The notes under the pieces are model-generated. The model saw only the letters and a program-made list of their open reading frames with translations. It had not been told where the DNA came from and did no database searches. From Paracoccaceae bacterium (GTDB lineage Bacteria > Pseudomonadota > Alphaproteobacteria > Rhodobacterales > Rhodobacteraceae), in NCBI GenBank assembly GCA_024304985.1, contig JAMWZC010000002.1, positions 310,001 to 374,000 on the forward strand: 64,000 bases of DNA, read 5' to 3'. A program made the translations under genes and the position numbers. Positions 39,755-49,470 of this stretch are shown piece by piece (the first letter of the stretch is position 1; each line of letters opens with the position of its first letter).

Positions 39755-42700
39755 TCAGAAGATGAAATCATCCGCTGTCAGGCGCGCTGCGTCGAAGCCT
39801 GCAAGGATCAGGATATCCGGGCTGTCCACTGCGGTGCGGACGATCGTATCCGTCAGAAATTGACTGATCTGGAGACCGTCAAAACCCTGGATCCCGTCAT
39901 GAGAGGAGAAGTCGATCCTGTCGATCCCGTCCTCGAAGCGCTGGATGACATCGCGACCGAAGCCCGGGCGGAACACGAAATGATCAGCTCCGGCGTCACC
40001 AACCATATAATCATTCCCCGAGCCCCCTATCAGCGTATCGTTGCCCGTTCCGCCAACCAGGGTGTCATTGCCAGTTCCGCCTCGCAGAAGGTCGTTGCCA
40101 CGCTCGCCAAAAAGAAAGATCGCCTCAGTGTGGGTGCTGGCATCCAATGTGTCATTCCCGGTGAATCCATTGACGCGCTCGATCCCTTGCCATGCAGCGA
40201 GATTCAGGAAAACATCCGCTTCCTGATAGACCTGAGCTCTGTCATAGCCTGATGTGCCGCTGTCCATCAGCCTGTCCGATGCATCCACCATATAGAGATC
40301 GGACCCGTCGCCGCCATCCAGCAAGTCTGCGCCGGTCCAGCCGATGAGCGTGTCATTTCCATCACCGCCAAGGATCGTGTCATCGCCATCAACACCCGAC
40401 AGAAAGTCATTCCCTGCCCCGCCTTCCAGCCGATCATTGCCGGGCCCGCCCATCAACGTGTCGCGTCCCGAACCGCCGCGCAGGAGGTCGTCGCCCTGTT
40501 CCCCCAACAACGACAGCGGGAAAGACACGCCGCTGCCATCCAGAGTGTCGTTTCCGGTAAAGCCATTGACCCGTTCGATGCCGATCCAGTCAGAAAGGTT
40601 CAGGGCAACGCCGCCTGTCTGGAATATTTGCGCACGGTCAAAGCCTGACGTGCCAGTGTCTGTGACCCGGTCAAACGCATCGACCATGAACAGATCCGAG
40701 CCCTCGCCGCCATCCAGAAGGTCAGCGCCGACCCATCCGATCAGTGTATCGTTCCCCTCTCCGCCCAATAGAGTGTCGTTGCCGGCTGCGCCGATCAGCC
40801 GGTCATTTCCCGTGCCGCCGTCCAGCAGATCGTTGCCACCGCCGCCGGTAAGTGTGTCGCTCCCCGCTTGCCCAAGCAGGTGGATGCCGGTTTGCAACCC
40901 GGTTGCGTCAATCGCATCATTGGCCCAGCCTCCCTCAACCTGCTCGACACTGACCCAGCCTGCGACACGATAAGGCTGTCTCGCGTCGCCTTCGATCACG
41001 ACACGGTCGAAACCCGGCCCGGCATCGGCGATGTGATCCGCCGGATCGGACACGAGGATCAGATCATCGCCTGCACCACCAAAGATCGTATCAAGGCCGG
41101 GTCCGCCCGAGAGTGTGTCGTCACCTGCGCCGCCGTAGAGAAGATCATCGCCGTTCTCGCCAAACAGGTAGATCGGATCGGTTGCGCCGCGCGCATCCAG
41201 AGTATCATTGCCGGTAAACCCGTTGACCCGTTCGATTCCGCGCCAGCCGGAGAGGTTCAGCGCGACACCGGTCGCCTCATAGATCTGCGCCCGGTCCAAG
41301 CCGATGTGTCCGCTGTCCTCAAGGTGATCCAGAGCATCGACCATATAGACATCCGAGCCCTCGCCCCCGTCCATGACATCAGCCCCGGCCCATCCGATCA
41401 AGGTGTCGTCGCCGACCTCGCCGCGCAGCGTATCGTCGCCAAGGCCCCCCAAAAGGCGGTCATTGCCAGTCCCACCGGAAATCAGGTCATTACCTTCGCC
41501 ACCATCAAGGATATCCGCGCCTGACCCGCCGTTCAGGACGTCGTCGCCCTCTCCACCAAGCAGGGAATCGTCACCGTCATCGCCCGACAGACTGTCCTGT
41601 CCCGTGCCTCCGATCAGGGTATCGCGCCCGATGCCGCCTTGAAGGTCGTCGTCACCTGCGCCGCCATCCAGACGGTCGTTGCCATTGCCGCCCTGAAGGA
41701 TGTCCTGACCGTCGCCACCGAAAAGCTGATCGTTTCCAGAGCCTCCGAGCAACAGGTCATTGCCCGGACCACCGTTCAGACGGTCATTGCCGCCACCCCC
41801 GTCCAATGTGTCCTGTCCGCTCCCACCGTTCAGCGTGTCATTGCCATCGCCACCTGTCAGCCGCAGACCCGGCTGCGGCGGGGGTGCGTCGGGGTCATCG
41901 CCAGGCGTCGCGGGCAGTGAGGCAACCGGAGCGCGGGTCAGGTTCAGGACGGGCGCCCAGAGCACTTCCGCCCGGCTGAGGCTGGCGCCCGTGGCGCTGC
42001 GGATGTCCAGAACTTCGCCGTGATACCTGACCTCGGCACCCCCGCTGCGGATTTCGACGACCAACTGCGTGGGCGAGGTCAGCCCCGTCCAGGCGCTCAG
42101 GTCAAGGCGGTCCGTTCCGGGTTCGAAATCGGTTATCACATCCAGCTGCCCATCCGCCGCCAGAACGAAGATGTCCTGCCCCGGTCCACCGGTCATCTGG
42201 TCGAGGCCCGCCCCGTCGAGCAGGATGTCCTGTCCTGCGCCACCCACCAATGTGTCGTCGCCGGCTTCGCCGCTCAGAATATCGTCCTGTGCCGTACCGC
42301 TGAGTTGCTCTGGTGAAGATGTGCCGATTACGGTCTGTCCGGGTTGGCCAAGCGCAACGGTCAGGCGGCTGATCCCCGCTTCACGCGCGCTGGTCGCAAA
42401 GACATGCAGATCGCTCCCGATCTGGGTCGCGGCAAGAGTGGCAACATCGGCAAGAGTCGCCGCCATCGTGTCGGCCATGCTGTCCAGATGCAGCAAGCGG
42501 CCCCCGGGCAGCACGAGGAACAGGGATACGCCGTCGTCCCCCCCGCCAGCGACGACGAAGTTGCGGTCGGCAACGGCCACCGTTTCAAGCGCCGTGACGC
42601 GGTGAAAGCGCGTGTTCAGATCGTCGATGATGTGATCGACCGGCCTCATGATGCCGTTGGCGTCCAGCTCCAGCACGCTGAGCGAGGAACTGAGTGTCGA

Positions 42701-43432
42701 TGCGACGATGATGTAATGGGACAAACCAAGGGACACGGCGGAGAGCGCCACAGGCGCGTCGATGCCCAGACCCTGCGCCGCGCCATGGTCGGACATGCGT
42801 TGCAGCGTGCCGCCCGCGTTTACCCTATACGCCGATAGCGTATCGGCAGAGGCGAAGGCCATCACGATGAAGCCGCTGCCCCCCACCGAAAGCGAGACAA
42901 GATCGCTGACCATGTGTTGTGATCCGACGCCTGTCAACGCTATGGACTGTCCCTGCACACCCGCTTCTGCCATGCTGTCCAATCGCAGAAGGCCGGTGCC
43001 GCGGATGCTGGCGAAATGGTGCAGCGTGTCGCCAGATTCGGCCGTGACCAGCCCGGTCATCAGACCCAGATCCTGTCCCGGCGCAGTAAGGCGCTGGATT
43101 GCGCCCAGCCCGCCTGGCGACAGTAAAGGCATCGCCTGCAAACCGGTGTCGCGCAGGCCCAGCAGGCCGAGAAAAGTTTGACCGCCGATCTGCAATAAGG
43201 CCAGATCGGGCGGTGTCAGTTGGGCCATCTCGGGCGCGATCGCGGTGTTGCTGACCACTGCCCCACTACCCGCATTGAACACCGTAAGGTTACCGGTCTG
43301 TCCCGGCCGCGTCACCGAGACAAGCAACGGGTGCCCATGACCGGCCAGAATCTCAAGGTCCGTGATCGTTTCGGTCAACCCTTGACCGCCAGCGTTCAGC
43401 ACAGTGCTGAACGCAATCCTGTAGTTGCCCAT
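39755..43432 (-). CDS. Large RTX calcium-binding secreted protein
   Basis: 1225 residues. Residues 1-370 are repetitive beta-rich sequence that could be a propeller. RTX nonapeptides (GGxGxDxLx) start near 375 and fill about 525-680, 750-780, 850-895, 985-1030 and 1108-1148. Between the RTX blocks is a long module repeated at about 676-770, 895-985 and 1026-1115 ('IERVNGFTGNDTLD'), with a diverged copy near 785-865. The C-terminus ends 'LTADDFIF', suiting type I secretion; no signal peptide is present and no type I exporter lies in the window. Its role is probably adhesion or matrix. Confidence 0.88.
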   Translation of the reverse strand: MGNYRIAFSTVLNAGGQGLTETITDLEILAGHGHPLLVSVTRPGQTGNLTVFNAGSGAVVSNTAIAPEMAQLTPPDLALLQIGGQTFLGLLGLRDTGLQAMPLLSPGGLGAIQRLTAPGQDLGLMTGLVTAESGDTLHHFASIRGTGLLRLDSMAEAGVQGQSIALTGVGSQHMVSDLVSLSVGGSGFIVMAFASADTLSAYRVNAGGTLQRMSDHGAAQGLGIDAPVALSAVSLGLSHYIIVASTLSSSLSVLELDANGIMRPVDHIIDDLNTRFHRVTALETVAVADRNFVVAGGGDDGVSLFLVLPGGRLLHLDSMADTMAATLADVATLAATQIGSDLHVFATSAREAGISRLTVALGQPGQTVIGTSSPEQLSGTAQDDILSGEAGDDTLVGGAGQDILLDGAGLDQMTGGPGQDIFVLAADGQLDVITDFEPGTDRLDLSAWTGLTSPTQLVVEIRSGGAEVRYHGEVLDIRSATGASLSRAEVLWAPVLNLTRAPVASLPATPGDDPDAPPPQPGLRLTGGDGNDTLNGGSGQDTLDGGGGNDRLNGGPGNDLLLGGSGNDQLFGGDGQDILQGGNGNDRLDGGAGDDDLQGGIGRDTLIGGTGQDSLSGDDGDDSLLGGEGDDVLNGGSGADILDGGEGNDLISGGTGNDRLLGGLGDDTLRGEVGDDTLIGWAGADVMDGGEGSDVYMVDALDHLEDSGHIGLDRAQIYEATGVALNLSGWRGIERVNGFTGNDTLDARGATDPIYLFGENGDDLLYGGAGDDTLSGGPGLDTIFGGAGDDLILVSDPADHIADAGPGFDRVVIEGDARQPYRVAGWVSVEQVEGGWANDAIDATGLQTGIHLLGQAGSDTLTGGGGNDLLDGGTGNDRLIGAAGNDTLLGGEGNDTLIGWVGADLLDGGEGSDLFMVDAFDRVTDTGTSGFDRAQIFQTGGVALNLSDWIGIERVNGFTGNDTLDGSGVSFPLSLLGEQGDDLLRGGSGRDTLMGGPGNDRLEGGAGNDFLSGVDGDDTILGGDGNDTLIGWTGADLLDGGDGSDLYMVDASDRLMDSGTSGYDRAQVYQEADVFLNLAAWQGIERVNGFTGNDTLDASTHTEAIFLFGERGNDLLRGGTGNDTLVGGTGNDTLIGGSGNDYMVGDAGADHFVFRPGFGRDVIQRFEDGIDRIDFSSHDGIQGFDGLQISQFLTDTIVRTAVDSPDILILAGFDAARLTADDFIF

Positions 43433-43568
43433 CCCGATTCCCCCGGCCCCCCGGCCGTTTCACTCACCGGAGACAGAATGGAAGACAGCAGGTTAAGACA
43501 GGCTTGTGGGAATATGGCCGAATATGGGCCCTTGGTTTGGATTTTAAGGGTCTGTTGATGGATGTTGC

Positions 43569-45416
43569 TCAGGTCTTGGCGGATGCCATGTCCAGAGTGC
43601 GCGCATTCTCGACCCATCGTTCAAGCAGGTTGGACATCGCTTCAAGGTCGCGCGCGTCTATCGCCCGTCGCAGGGATTGCAGCACCGAAGCCATCTCAAG
43701 CTCTGACAGATGGCCTTCCTGCGCCCGCAGGATCTTGGGATGAGGGGTGGTCAGCATGTCTGAACCGATCAACAGCTCCTCATGGAGTTTTTCACCGGGA
43801 CGCAGACCCGTCACGACGATTTCGATATCGCCGCGCGGGTTTTCCGCGTCCCGCACAGTATAACCTGCAGCCTCGATCATCTGACGCGCCACTTTGCGGA
43901 TGGGGACAGGCGCACCCATATCCAGAACGAAGACATCGCCACCGCGGGTGAACGTGCCTGCGAGAAGAACAAGGCGCACAGCCTCGGACAAGGTCATGAA
44001 GTAGCGGGTCACATCGTCATGGGTCAGCGTGACCGGACCACCGCGCGCGATCTGATCCTGAAACAGGGGGATGACCGATCCCGAGGAGCCAAGAACATTG
44101 CCGAAACGCACGATGGAAAAGGCGGTGCTGGTCGATCGCGTGGCCAGATCCTGCACGATCATCTCGGCCAGACGTTTCGAGCATCCCATGATCCCGACAG
44201 GCCGGACGGCCTTGTCAGTCGAGATGAGAATGAACCGCTCGACCTGCGCCAGCTTTGCCTCATCAGCAAGGATTTTGGTGCCCAGCACGTTGTTGCGGAT
44301 TCCTTCGATCATGTTCCTTTCGACCAGTGGCACATGTTTGTAGGCTGCGGCATGCAGCACGACGTCAATGCCATAGGTCGCGATGACATCCCGGATCAGC
44401 GCAGCTTCGCCGACTGAACCCAGTACGGGGATGACCGGGATGGTTGTGCTTGTGTCCTGCAGGTCGCGGGTAATGGCGTAGAGCGAATGTTCGCTGTGAT
44501 CCAGAAGGATCAGGCTGGCCGGTTTGCATGAGATCAGCTGACGGCAGATCTCGGACCCGATGGACCCCCCGGCACCCGTGACAAGGATATTGCGGCCGGC
44601 ATAGGCGTCGGTGATCCCGGGAAGCTCGTCCTCCAGCCGATTGCGACCCAGAAGATCGGAGAGTTCGAGAGGCGCGATTTGCCGAACCAGTTCGTCCTTG
44701 CTCACCAGGTCGGCAAAGGACGGGAGCGCGTGTACGTCGCAGCCCATGGCGCGCAGGCGTGCCGCGATCCGCTGCTGCATGGCCCGGCTGACAGATGGCA
44801 TGGCCAGAACGACATGGTCAATCCGGTGGCGCACAACCAGATCAGGAACACTGTATTGCGCATGCACCACCAAGCCGCCGATCGTCAGGCCCTGGAGCGT
44901 GGGATTGTCATCCACAAAGGCGACGGGCTGGATTTCGGTGTCGGTGGCCAAGGCGGCGGCAAGCTGTTGCCCCGTCTGGCCTGCGCCGTAGATCAGCACC
45001 CGTTTGCGATTCTGTTTGCTGCGGTAGATCCAGATCAACACGCTGCGCAGGATCATTCTGGACCCGACGGTCAGGATCATGAACATCATGGACAGGACCG
45101 GGAATATGCCTGCTGGAAGTGATGCACCCGCTATGACCGACGTGGTCAGGCCTGCGGTGCCAATGGCAACTGCGACCAAGGACGAGTTGATCAGGCTTGG
45201 CAACTGATAGGCGTTCAGCTTGACCCTGTGCAGTCCCAGATACACTGTCATGCTGGCCGTGACCGGCAGGATCGCAGCAGTCAGCAGGGTCATGTCGCGC
45301 AGCCTGCCCGTGTCAGGGAACTGGCCGGTCACGATGATCACCGCAAGTGAGAACGCGAGAACCGCGCAAATGCAGTCTATCCAAAAGAGGGTCCACCGTT
45401 TCTGACGGCGGGACAT
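43569..45416 (-). CDS. CapD/WbpM-type nucleotide-sugar 4,6-dehydratase, membrane-anchored
   Basis: 615 residues: four N-terminal transmembrane helices (about 10-130), a CoA-binding-like Rossmann domain ('RVLIYGAGQTGQQLA'), then an extended SDR domain with 'VTGAGGSIGSEICRQL'. The catalytic region 'STDKAVRPVGIMGCSKRLAE' has Met in place of the usual SDR Tyr, as in the large WbpM/FlaA1-type family. It likely makes a 4-keto-6-deoxy UDP-HexNAc for surface glycans. The start at 45416 is chosen by family N-terminus; no strong ribosome site is seen. Confidence 0.88.
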   Translation of the reverse strand: MSRRQKRWTLFWIDCICAVLAFSLAVIIVTGQFPDTGRLRDMTLLTAAILPVTASMTVYLGLHRVKLNAYQLPSLINSSLVAVAIGTAGLTTSVIAGASLPAGIFPVLSMMFMILTVGSRMILRSVLIWIYRSKQNRKRVLIYGAGQTGQQLAAALATDTEIQPVAFVDDNPTLQGLTIGGLVVHAQYSVPDLVVRHRIDHVVLAMPSVSRAMQQRIAARLRAMGCDVHALPSFADLVSKDELVRQIAPLELSDLLGRNRLEDELPGITDAYAGRNILVTGAGGSIGSEICRQLISCKPASLILLDHSEHSLYAITRDLQDTSTTIPVIPVLGSVGEAALIRDVIATYGIDVVLHAAAYKHVPLVERNMIEGIRNNVLGTKILADEAKLAQVERFILISTDKAVRPVGIMGCSKRLAEMIVQDLATRSTSTAFSIVRFGNVLGSSGSVIPLFQDQIARGGPVTLTHDDVTRYFMTLSEAVRLVLLAGTFTRGGDVFVLDMGAPVPIRKVARQMIEAAGYTVRDAENPRGDIEIVVTGLRPGEKLHEELLIGSDMLTTPHPKILRAQEGHLSELEMASVLQSLRRAIDARDLEAMSNLLERWVENARTLDMASAKT

Positions 45417-45660
45417 GGACACGCAAAAATCGAACAAACTGTGCCGCAAAATTGGCCTCACACCGGGGCCGGTGGACGATACCGTCCTGCGAGGGAACCG
45501 GCTGTCACAAGCCGGATCGCAGGGCGGACCCAACCGGTCCAAACTCGTTAACATCACATGGCCAGCACCGCATTGATCCCGCGATGCGTGCCGTTCCTAC
45601 ATTGGTCACTGCAAATTGACGAAAGATACAACCTACATCCAACCATACGATACTTGCAGC

Positions 45661-46269
45661 CTAAGGTAAAAGAAACCTGAAGACCGTTCCGAGAATCAAA
45701 CGAAGATCGAGGCCGATGCTGCGTCTTGCGGCATAAATCAGGTCAAGGCGTGCTTTGCGCGGGATGCAACGGCGGATGTAGACGGACTCGGTTTGTTCGG
45801 CGGTCGAGCAGGCAGCCAGCAGGCGTTCTTCAGTGCGATGATACACCAGCGTGGCGAGGCCGGTCAGCCCCGGCCGCTGTTCCAGAACCTGCGCGTAAAG
45901 ATCGGGAAACCGTTCCACATAGCGCCGCAGCGGTGGGCGGGGACCGACCAGACTGATATCGCCGCGCAACACGTTGAGAAGTTGTGGCATCTCGTCCAGA
46001 CGCGAGCGGCGCAGGATGCGGCCCAAAGGCGTGATCCGGACTGATTTGTCGCCACCCGACACACCGATATCAGCCGGGCTGGGGCGCATGGTGCGAAACT
46101 TCCAAAGAAAGAAGCCCTGATCCGGTGTCTTCATGCGTTCGGCCACGTGAAATACAGGGCGACCGTCACACAGGAGGACCAGCAGGGAAATCAAGACGCC
46201 CACCGGCATCAGGATCACGGTCAGTCCCAATGCGAAGACAAGGTCCAAAGCGCGCTTTGCGGGCGTCAT
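45661..46269 (-). CDS. Undecaprenyl-phosphate sugar transferase
   Basis: 202-residue bacterial sugar transferase (WcaJ/RfbP-type catalytic core) that starts polysaccharide repeat-unit synthesis on undecaprenyl phosphate at the inner membrane. An N-terminal hydrophobic hairpin (about 8-32) precedes 'LWKFRTMRPSP', 'RSRLDEMPQLLNVLRGD' and 'SLVGPRPPL', all family hallmarks. The start at 46269 is supported by a GAGG upstream and by family length; a longer frame to 46383 exists. It is divergent from the export gene. Confidence 0.92.
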   Translation of the reverse strand: MTPAKRALDLVFALGLTVILMPVGVLISLLVLLCDGRPVFHVAERMKTPDQGFFLWKFRTMRPSPADIGVSGGDKSVRITPLGRILRRSRLDEMPQLLNVLRGDISLVGPRPPLRRYVERFPDLYAQVLEQRPGLTGLATLVYHRTEERLLAACSTAEQTESVYIRRCIPRKARLDLIYAARRSIGLDLRLILGTVFRFLLP

Positions 46270-46476
46270 GTCCGCAGCCTCATGCCAGAAAGAGCAAGGC
46301 ACAGGGCCGGAATGTCCGTCCGCGCAACTACCCCTTTCCTCCGGTTCCGGCGGATTGGTTCTGTCAGACTCACTTCGGTTCACCCGGTCACACTCGTTAC
46401 TTTTTCCTGTTTAACAGCTTCGACTGGCTGTAGGAAGTTCGTCAGGATCCTGTGTGTGATCAAGGGGCTGGTGTTG

Positions 46477-47589
46477 GTGCGGTATCTAGTGAAAACGATT
46501 CAGACGGTCACACTTTGCCTTGTGCTTGCGGCCTGCACCCTTCCGCGTGGGGCTGCTGTGACCGGTGAAATCTTGCACGAGAAGGACAGCAGCACACCCA
46601 CATTTCAGGTCATGCCCGTCACGCGGGACAACCTTCCGCAGATTCGGACATGGCCGGTGACAGGCTGGTCTGGTGTCTATCGTTGGCCCGAAGGGACGCG
46701 CGGTCCGGACAGCCCATTGGTGCAACCGGGCGATCGCGTGGATCTGGTGATCTGGGACAGTCAGGAAAATTCGCTTCTGACATCGGCCATGGACAAGAAA
46801 GTGGTGCTGGCGGGGCTGACGGTATCTGCGGGCGGGACGATCTTTGTGCCCTATCTCGACGAAATCCAGATTGGTGGTCAAACGCCCGATCAAGCACGTC
46901 GACAGCTACAAACAGCCCTGAAACCGATCGTTCCTTCGGCACAGGTGCAGGTGGAACTGGTGCCGGGACGCCAAAACTCGGCCGAACTGGTGGCGGGTGT
47001 TGCCCGTCCGGGCAGCTATCCCTTGCCGGATCGCAATCATACGATCCTGTCGGTGCTGGCAGCAAGCGGCGGCATCGCGTCTGGCCTGCGGCATCCGCTG
47101 GTGCGACTGATACGGGACGGCGTCACCTATGAAATGCGGGCAGAGCGGCTTTTCGCGGACGCGTCACGCAATATCCTGCTGCGGGGTGGCGACAAGATCG
47201 TTGTGGCTGAGGACAATCGCTACTTCACGGCGCTTGGCGCGACAGGAACCGAACGACTTGTCTATTTCGAGAAGGAAGAGATCACCGCACTTGAGGCGCT
47301 GTCCGTCATCGGCGGGCTGACGGACAGCCGCGCCAATCCCAAGGGCGTGATCGTGTTGCGAGACTATGACACGCGGCAAGTGCGATCGGATGGGCGCGGT
47401 CCGTTGATGCAACAGGTGGTCTTTACGTTTGACCTGACATCCGCAGACGGGCTGTTTGCGGCGCGCGGGTTCCAGATCAACCCGAAGGATACCGTTCTGG
47501 CAACCGAGTCGCCGGTTACCGGGGTGCAGACGGTTGTTGGCCTGCTGGGATCGCTGCTGGGGCTTGCCGGGCGCGTCAATACGTTCTGA
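46477..47589 (+). CDS. Wza-like polysaccharide export lipoprotein
   Basis: 370 residues. The signal 'TVTLCLVLAAC' ends in a lipobox, so the protein is lipidated and forms the outer-membrane polysaccharide export channel. A PES domain ('VQPGDRVDLVIWDSQEN', 'GTIFVPYLDEIQIGG') is followed by SLBB-like segments ('GVARPGSYPLPDRNHTILSVLAASGG'). The start is uncertain: GTG 46477 and TTG 46474 both lie at good distance from AAGGGG (46462-46467). It is the only exporter component in the window; no Wzc, Wzx or Wzy genes are seen nearby. Confidence 0.87.
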   Translation: MRYLVKTIQTVTLCLVLAACTLPRGAAVTGEILHEKDSSTPTFQVMPVTRDNLPQIRTWPVTGWSGVYRWPEGTRGPDSPLVQPGDRVDLVIWDSQENSLLTSAMDKKVVLAGLTVSAGGTIFVPYLDEIQIGGQTPDQARRQLQTALKPIVPSAQVQVELVPGRQNSAELVAGVARPGSYPLPDRNHTILSVLAASGGIASGLRHPLVRLIRDGVTYEMRAERLFADASRNILLRGGDKIVVAEDNRYFTALGATGTERLVYFEKEEITALEALSVIGGLTDSRANPKGVIVLRDYDTRQVRSDGRGPLMQQVVFTFDLTSADGLFAARGFQINPKDTVLATESPVTGVQTVVGLLGSLLGLAGRVNTF

Positions 47590-47630
47590 CCCGCTGGACG
47601 CGTTTGACACACTATCGATTTGGGGATCAC

Positions 47631-47707
47631 TGGTCGGGCTGAGAGGATTCGAACCTCCGACCCCCTGCTCCCGAAGCAGGTGCGCTACCAGGCTGCGCTA
47701 CAGCCCG
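47631..47707 (-). tRNA. tRNA-Pro (anticodon CGG)
   Basis: A 77-nt cloverleaf on the minus strand. The acceptor CGGGCTG pairs with CAGCCCG and the encoded CCA is at the 3' end. The anticodon stem CCTGC/GCAGG encloses loop TTCGGGA, giving anticodon CGG (reads CCG proline). The T-loop GGTTCGAATCC is normal. It lies alone between the Wza-like gene and the Na/Pi cotransporter gene. Confidence 0.96.
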
Positions 47708-47843
47708 ACCGTGTGAGAGGCGATTAAACCCGTCGCGGTGGATTTGCAAGGGTCGAGTTGCAACGGCCACCACAGGCAGGTCAGGGCTTGTGGACGCGGT
47801 GTTCCGGTTCCATTCTGGGCGCCAGAGTGGGGATCATGACACC

Positions 47844-49466
47844 ATGGAAATGACGGGCGGTCTTGCGGTGATCCTTGGCGGGATCGGCATGTTCCTGTTC
47901 GGGATGAAGATCATGACGGAAGCGCTGCGCGAGGCTGCGGGCGCGCGCTTGCGCCAGTTGCTGGCGCGGTTCACCACGACGCCGCTGGCGGGCGTTCTGA
48001 CTGGCACGGCGGCAACGGCGGTGGTCCAATCGTCGAGTGCGACGACCGTCATGACAATCGGTTTCGTCGGTGCCGGACTGCTGACCTTTCCGCAGGCTTT
48101 GGGCGTGATCTACGGTGCCAATATCGGCACGACCGTCACCGGATGGATCGTGACCCTGCTGGGCTTCAAGTTGCAGCTTGGCAGTGTTGCCTTGCCCGCG
48201 CTGTTCGGGGCGAGTTTGCTGACGCTGCTGGCGCAGGGTGGATGGGCGCGGACCGGACGTGTGGCTGCGGGTCTGTGTCTTCTGTTCATCGGGCTGGACA
48301 TGATGCAGACAGGAGCGGCCGGTTTCGGCGCATGGTTGACACCGCAGACATTGCCACAGGGCGGGGTCTGGGGCGACTTGCAACTGATGCTTCTGGGGCT
48401 GGCAGTGACGGTTGTCATGCAGTCCTCCAGTGCGGCCATGGCTGTCGCGCTGGTCCTGTTGGGTGCGGGAGGGATCAGTTTCGAGCAAGCCGCCGCCATG
48501 GTGATCGGAATGAACCTTGGCACCACGATCACGGCTGTTCTGGCCAGTTTGGGCGGTTCCGTGACCATGCGGCAGACGGCGCTGGCGAATGTATTGTTCA
48601 ACCTGGGGACAGCCATTCTGGCCTATCCTTTGCTTGTGTTCACCGGAACTGTCCTGACGCAGGTCGCGGACCGGGTTGGAGAGACCACGGCCTTGGTGTT
48701 GTTCCACACAGGATTCAACGTTGTGGGCGCATTGATATTTCTGCCTTTCACCGCACGCTTTGCCCTATGGGTCGAGAAGGTGGTTCCTGAAAGACCTGAC
48801 GGAGCGTTGGCTGGTGGATTGGTGGCCGATCTTGATCCAGCCTTGCTGAAGGATGAGGGAGCGGCCATGGACGCGGCGCAAGCGGCATTTGGCCGGGTTG
48901 CGCGTCATGTGTTCTCGGCGCTGGGTCGGGCCTTGGCGCCTGTGCCCGACATGCGCGGGCTGGCCACGATCGAGGAGGTGGCACGTCCAGCGCTGATCGA
49001 GATCGAACATTACATCACGCGGATAAATCTGCCAGAAGGCAAACCCGCCGAGCGTGACCGATACGCCGCCTTGCTGCATCAGACGGATCATCTGGCGCGG
49101 CTTCTCAAACGGCTGGAACGGCGGTCGATGGTTGCGGTCCTGTTGGATGATCCTGGTCTGTCGCGCCTCTCGCGGGCGCTGGGCGCGACCTTGCGCCGGG
49201 CCGCTGATCCGGCAAGGGATGGGCTGGAGGCGGCAAGGTTGGCGCGGCTGTCAGACCGGATCGAGGCACGCACGCGACGCCACAGGCGCGCTACCTTGTT
49301 GCATGAACATGTCGGGCTGATTTCCGTGGCCGAGATGTTTGACAGGACGGATGCAATGCGTTGGTTGCGGCGGGTAGCCGAGCATGCAGCGCGGATCGCC
49401 CACTACAGTGCCACGGTGCCGGGTATAAAGGCGGCGGCCCCGGTCGCACCGGGGCCACGCGACTGA
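47844..49466 (+). CDS. Na/Pi cotransporter family protein with PhoU-like tail
   Basis: 540 residues. Two inverted copies of the NptA-type repeat are visible, each with a QSSS motif ('AVVQSSSATTVMTIGFVGAG' and 'VVMQSSSAAMAVALVLL'), in a membrane domain to about residue 310. The C-terminal roughly 220 residues are soluble and helical, PhoU-like. It is thought to move phosphate with sodium. The start at 47844 is preferred (GGGGAT upstream); GTG 47790 would only add a polar extension. It precedes convergent leuB. Confidence 0.9.
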   Translation: MEMTGGLAVILGGIGMFLFGMKIMTEALREAAGARLRQLLARFTTTPLAGVLTGTAATAVVQSSSATTVMTIGFVGAGLLTFPQALGVIYGANIGTTVTGWIVTLLGFKLQLGSVALPALFGASLLTLLAQGGWARTGRVAAGLCLLFIGLDMMQTGAAGFGAWLTPQTLPQGGVWGDLQLMLLGLAVTVVMQSSSAAMAVALVLLGAGGISFEQAAAMVIGMNLGTTITAVLASLGGSVTMRQTALANVLFNLGTAILAYPLLVFTGTVLTQVADRVGETTALVLFHTGFNVVGALIFLPFTARFALWVEKVVPERPDGALAGGLVADLDPALLKDEGAAMDAAQAAFGRVARHVFSALGRALAPVPDMRGLATIEEVARPALIEIEHYITRINLPEGKPAERDRYAALLHQTDHLARLLKRLERRSMVAVLLDDPGLSRLSRALGATLRRAADPARDGLEAARLARLSDRIEARTRRHRRATLLHEHVGLISVAEMFDRTDAMRWLRRVAEHAARIAHYSATVPGIKAAAPVAPGPRD

Positions 49467-49470
49467 CATA

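Noticed and set aside
40344-41642. Ser/Pro-rich frames opposite the RTX gene
   Set aside because: The repeated 'SFPSPP' sequence is the complement of RTX GGxGxD codons, not an independent protein.
41000-42300. Tandem DNA repeats that could look like a CRISPR or minisatellite array
   Set aside because: The periodicity is the 27-nt coding unit of RTX nonapeptides; no constant repeat with unique spacers exists.
47631-47707. tRNA-Pro as an integration site of a mobile island
   Set aside because: No integrase, no partial tRNA copy and no flanking direct repeat were seen within the window.
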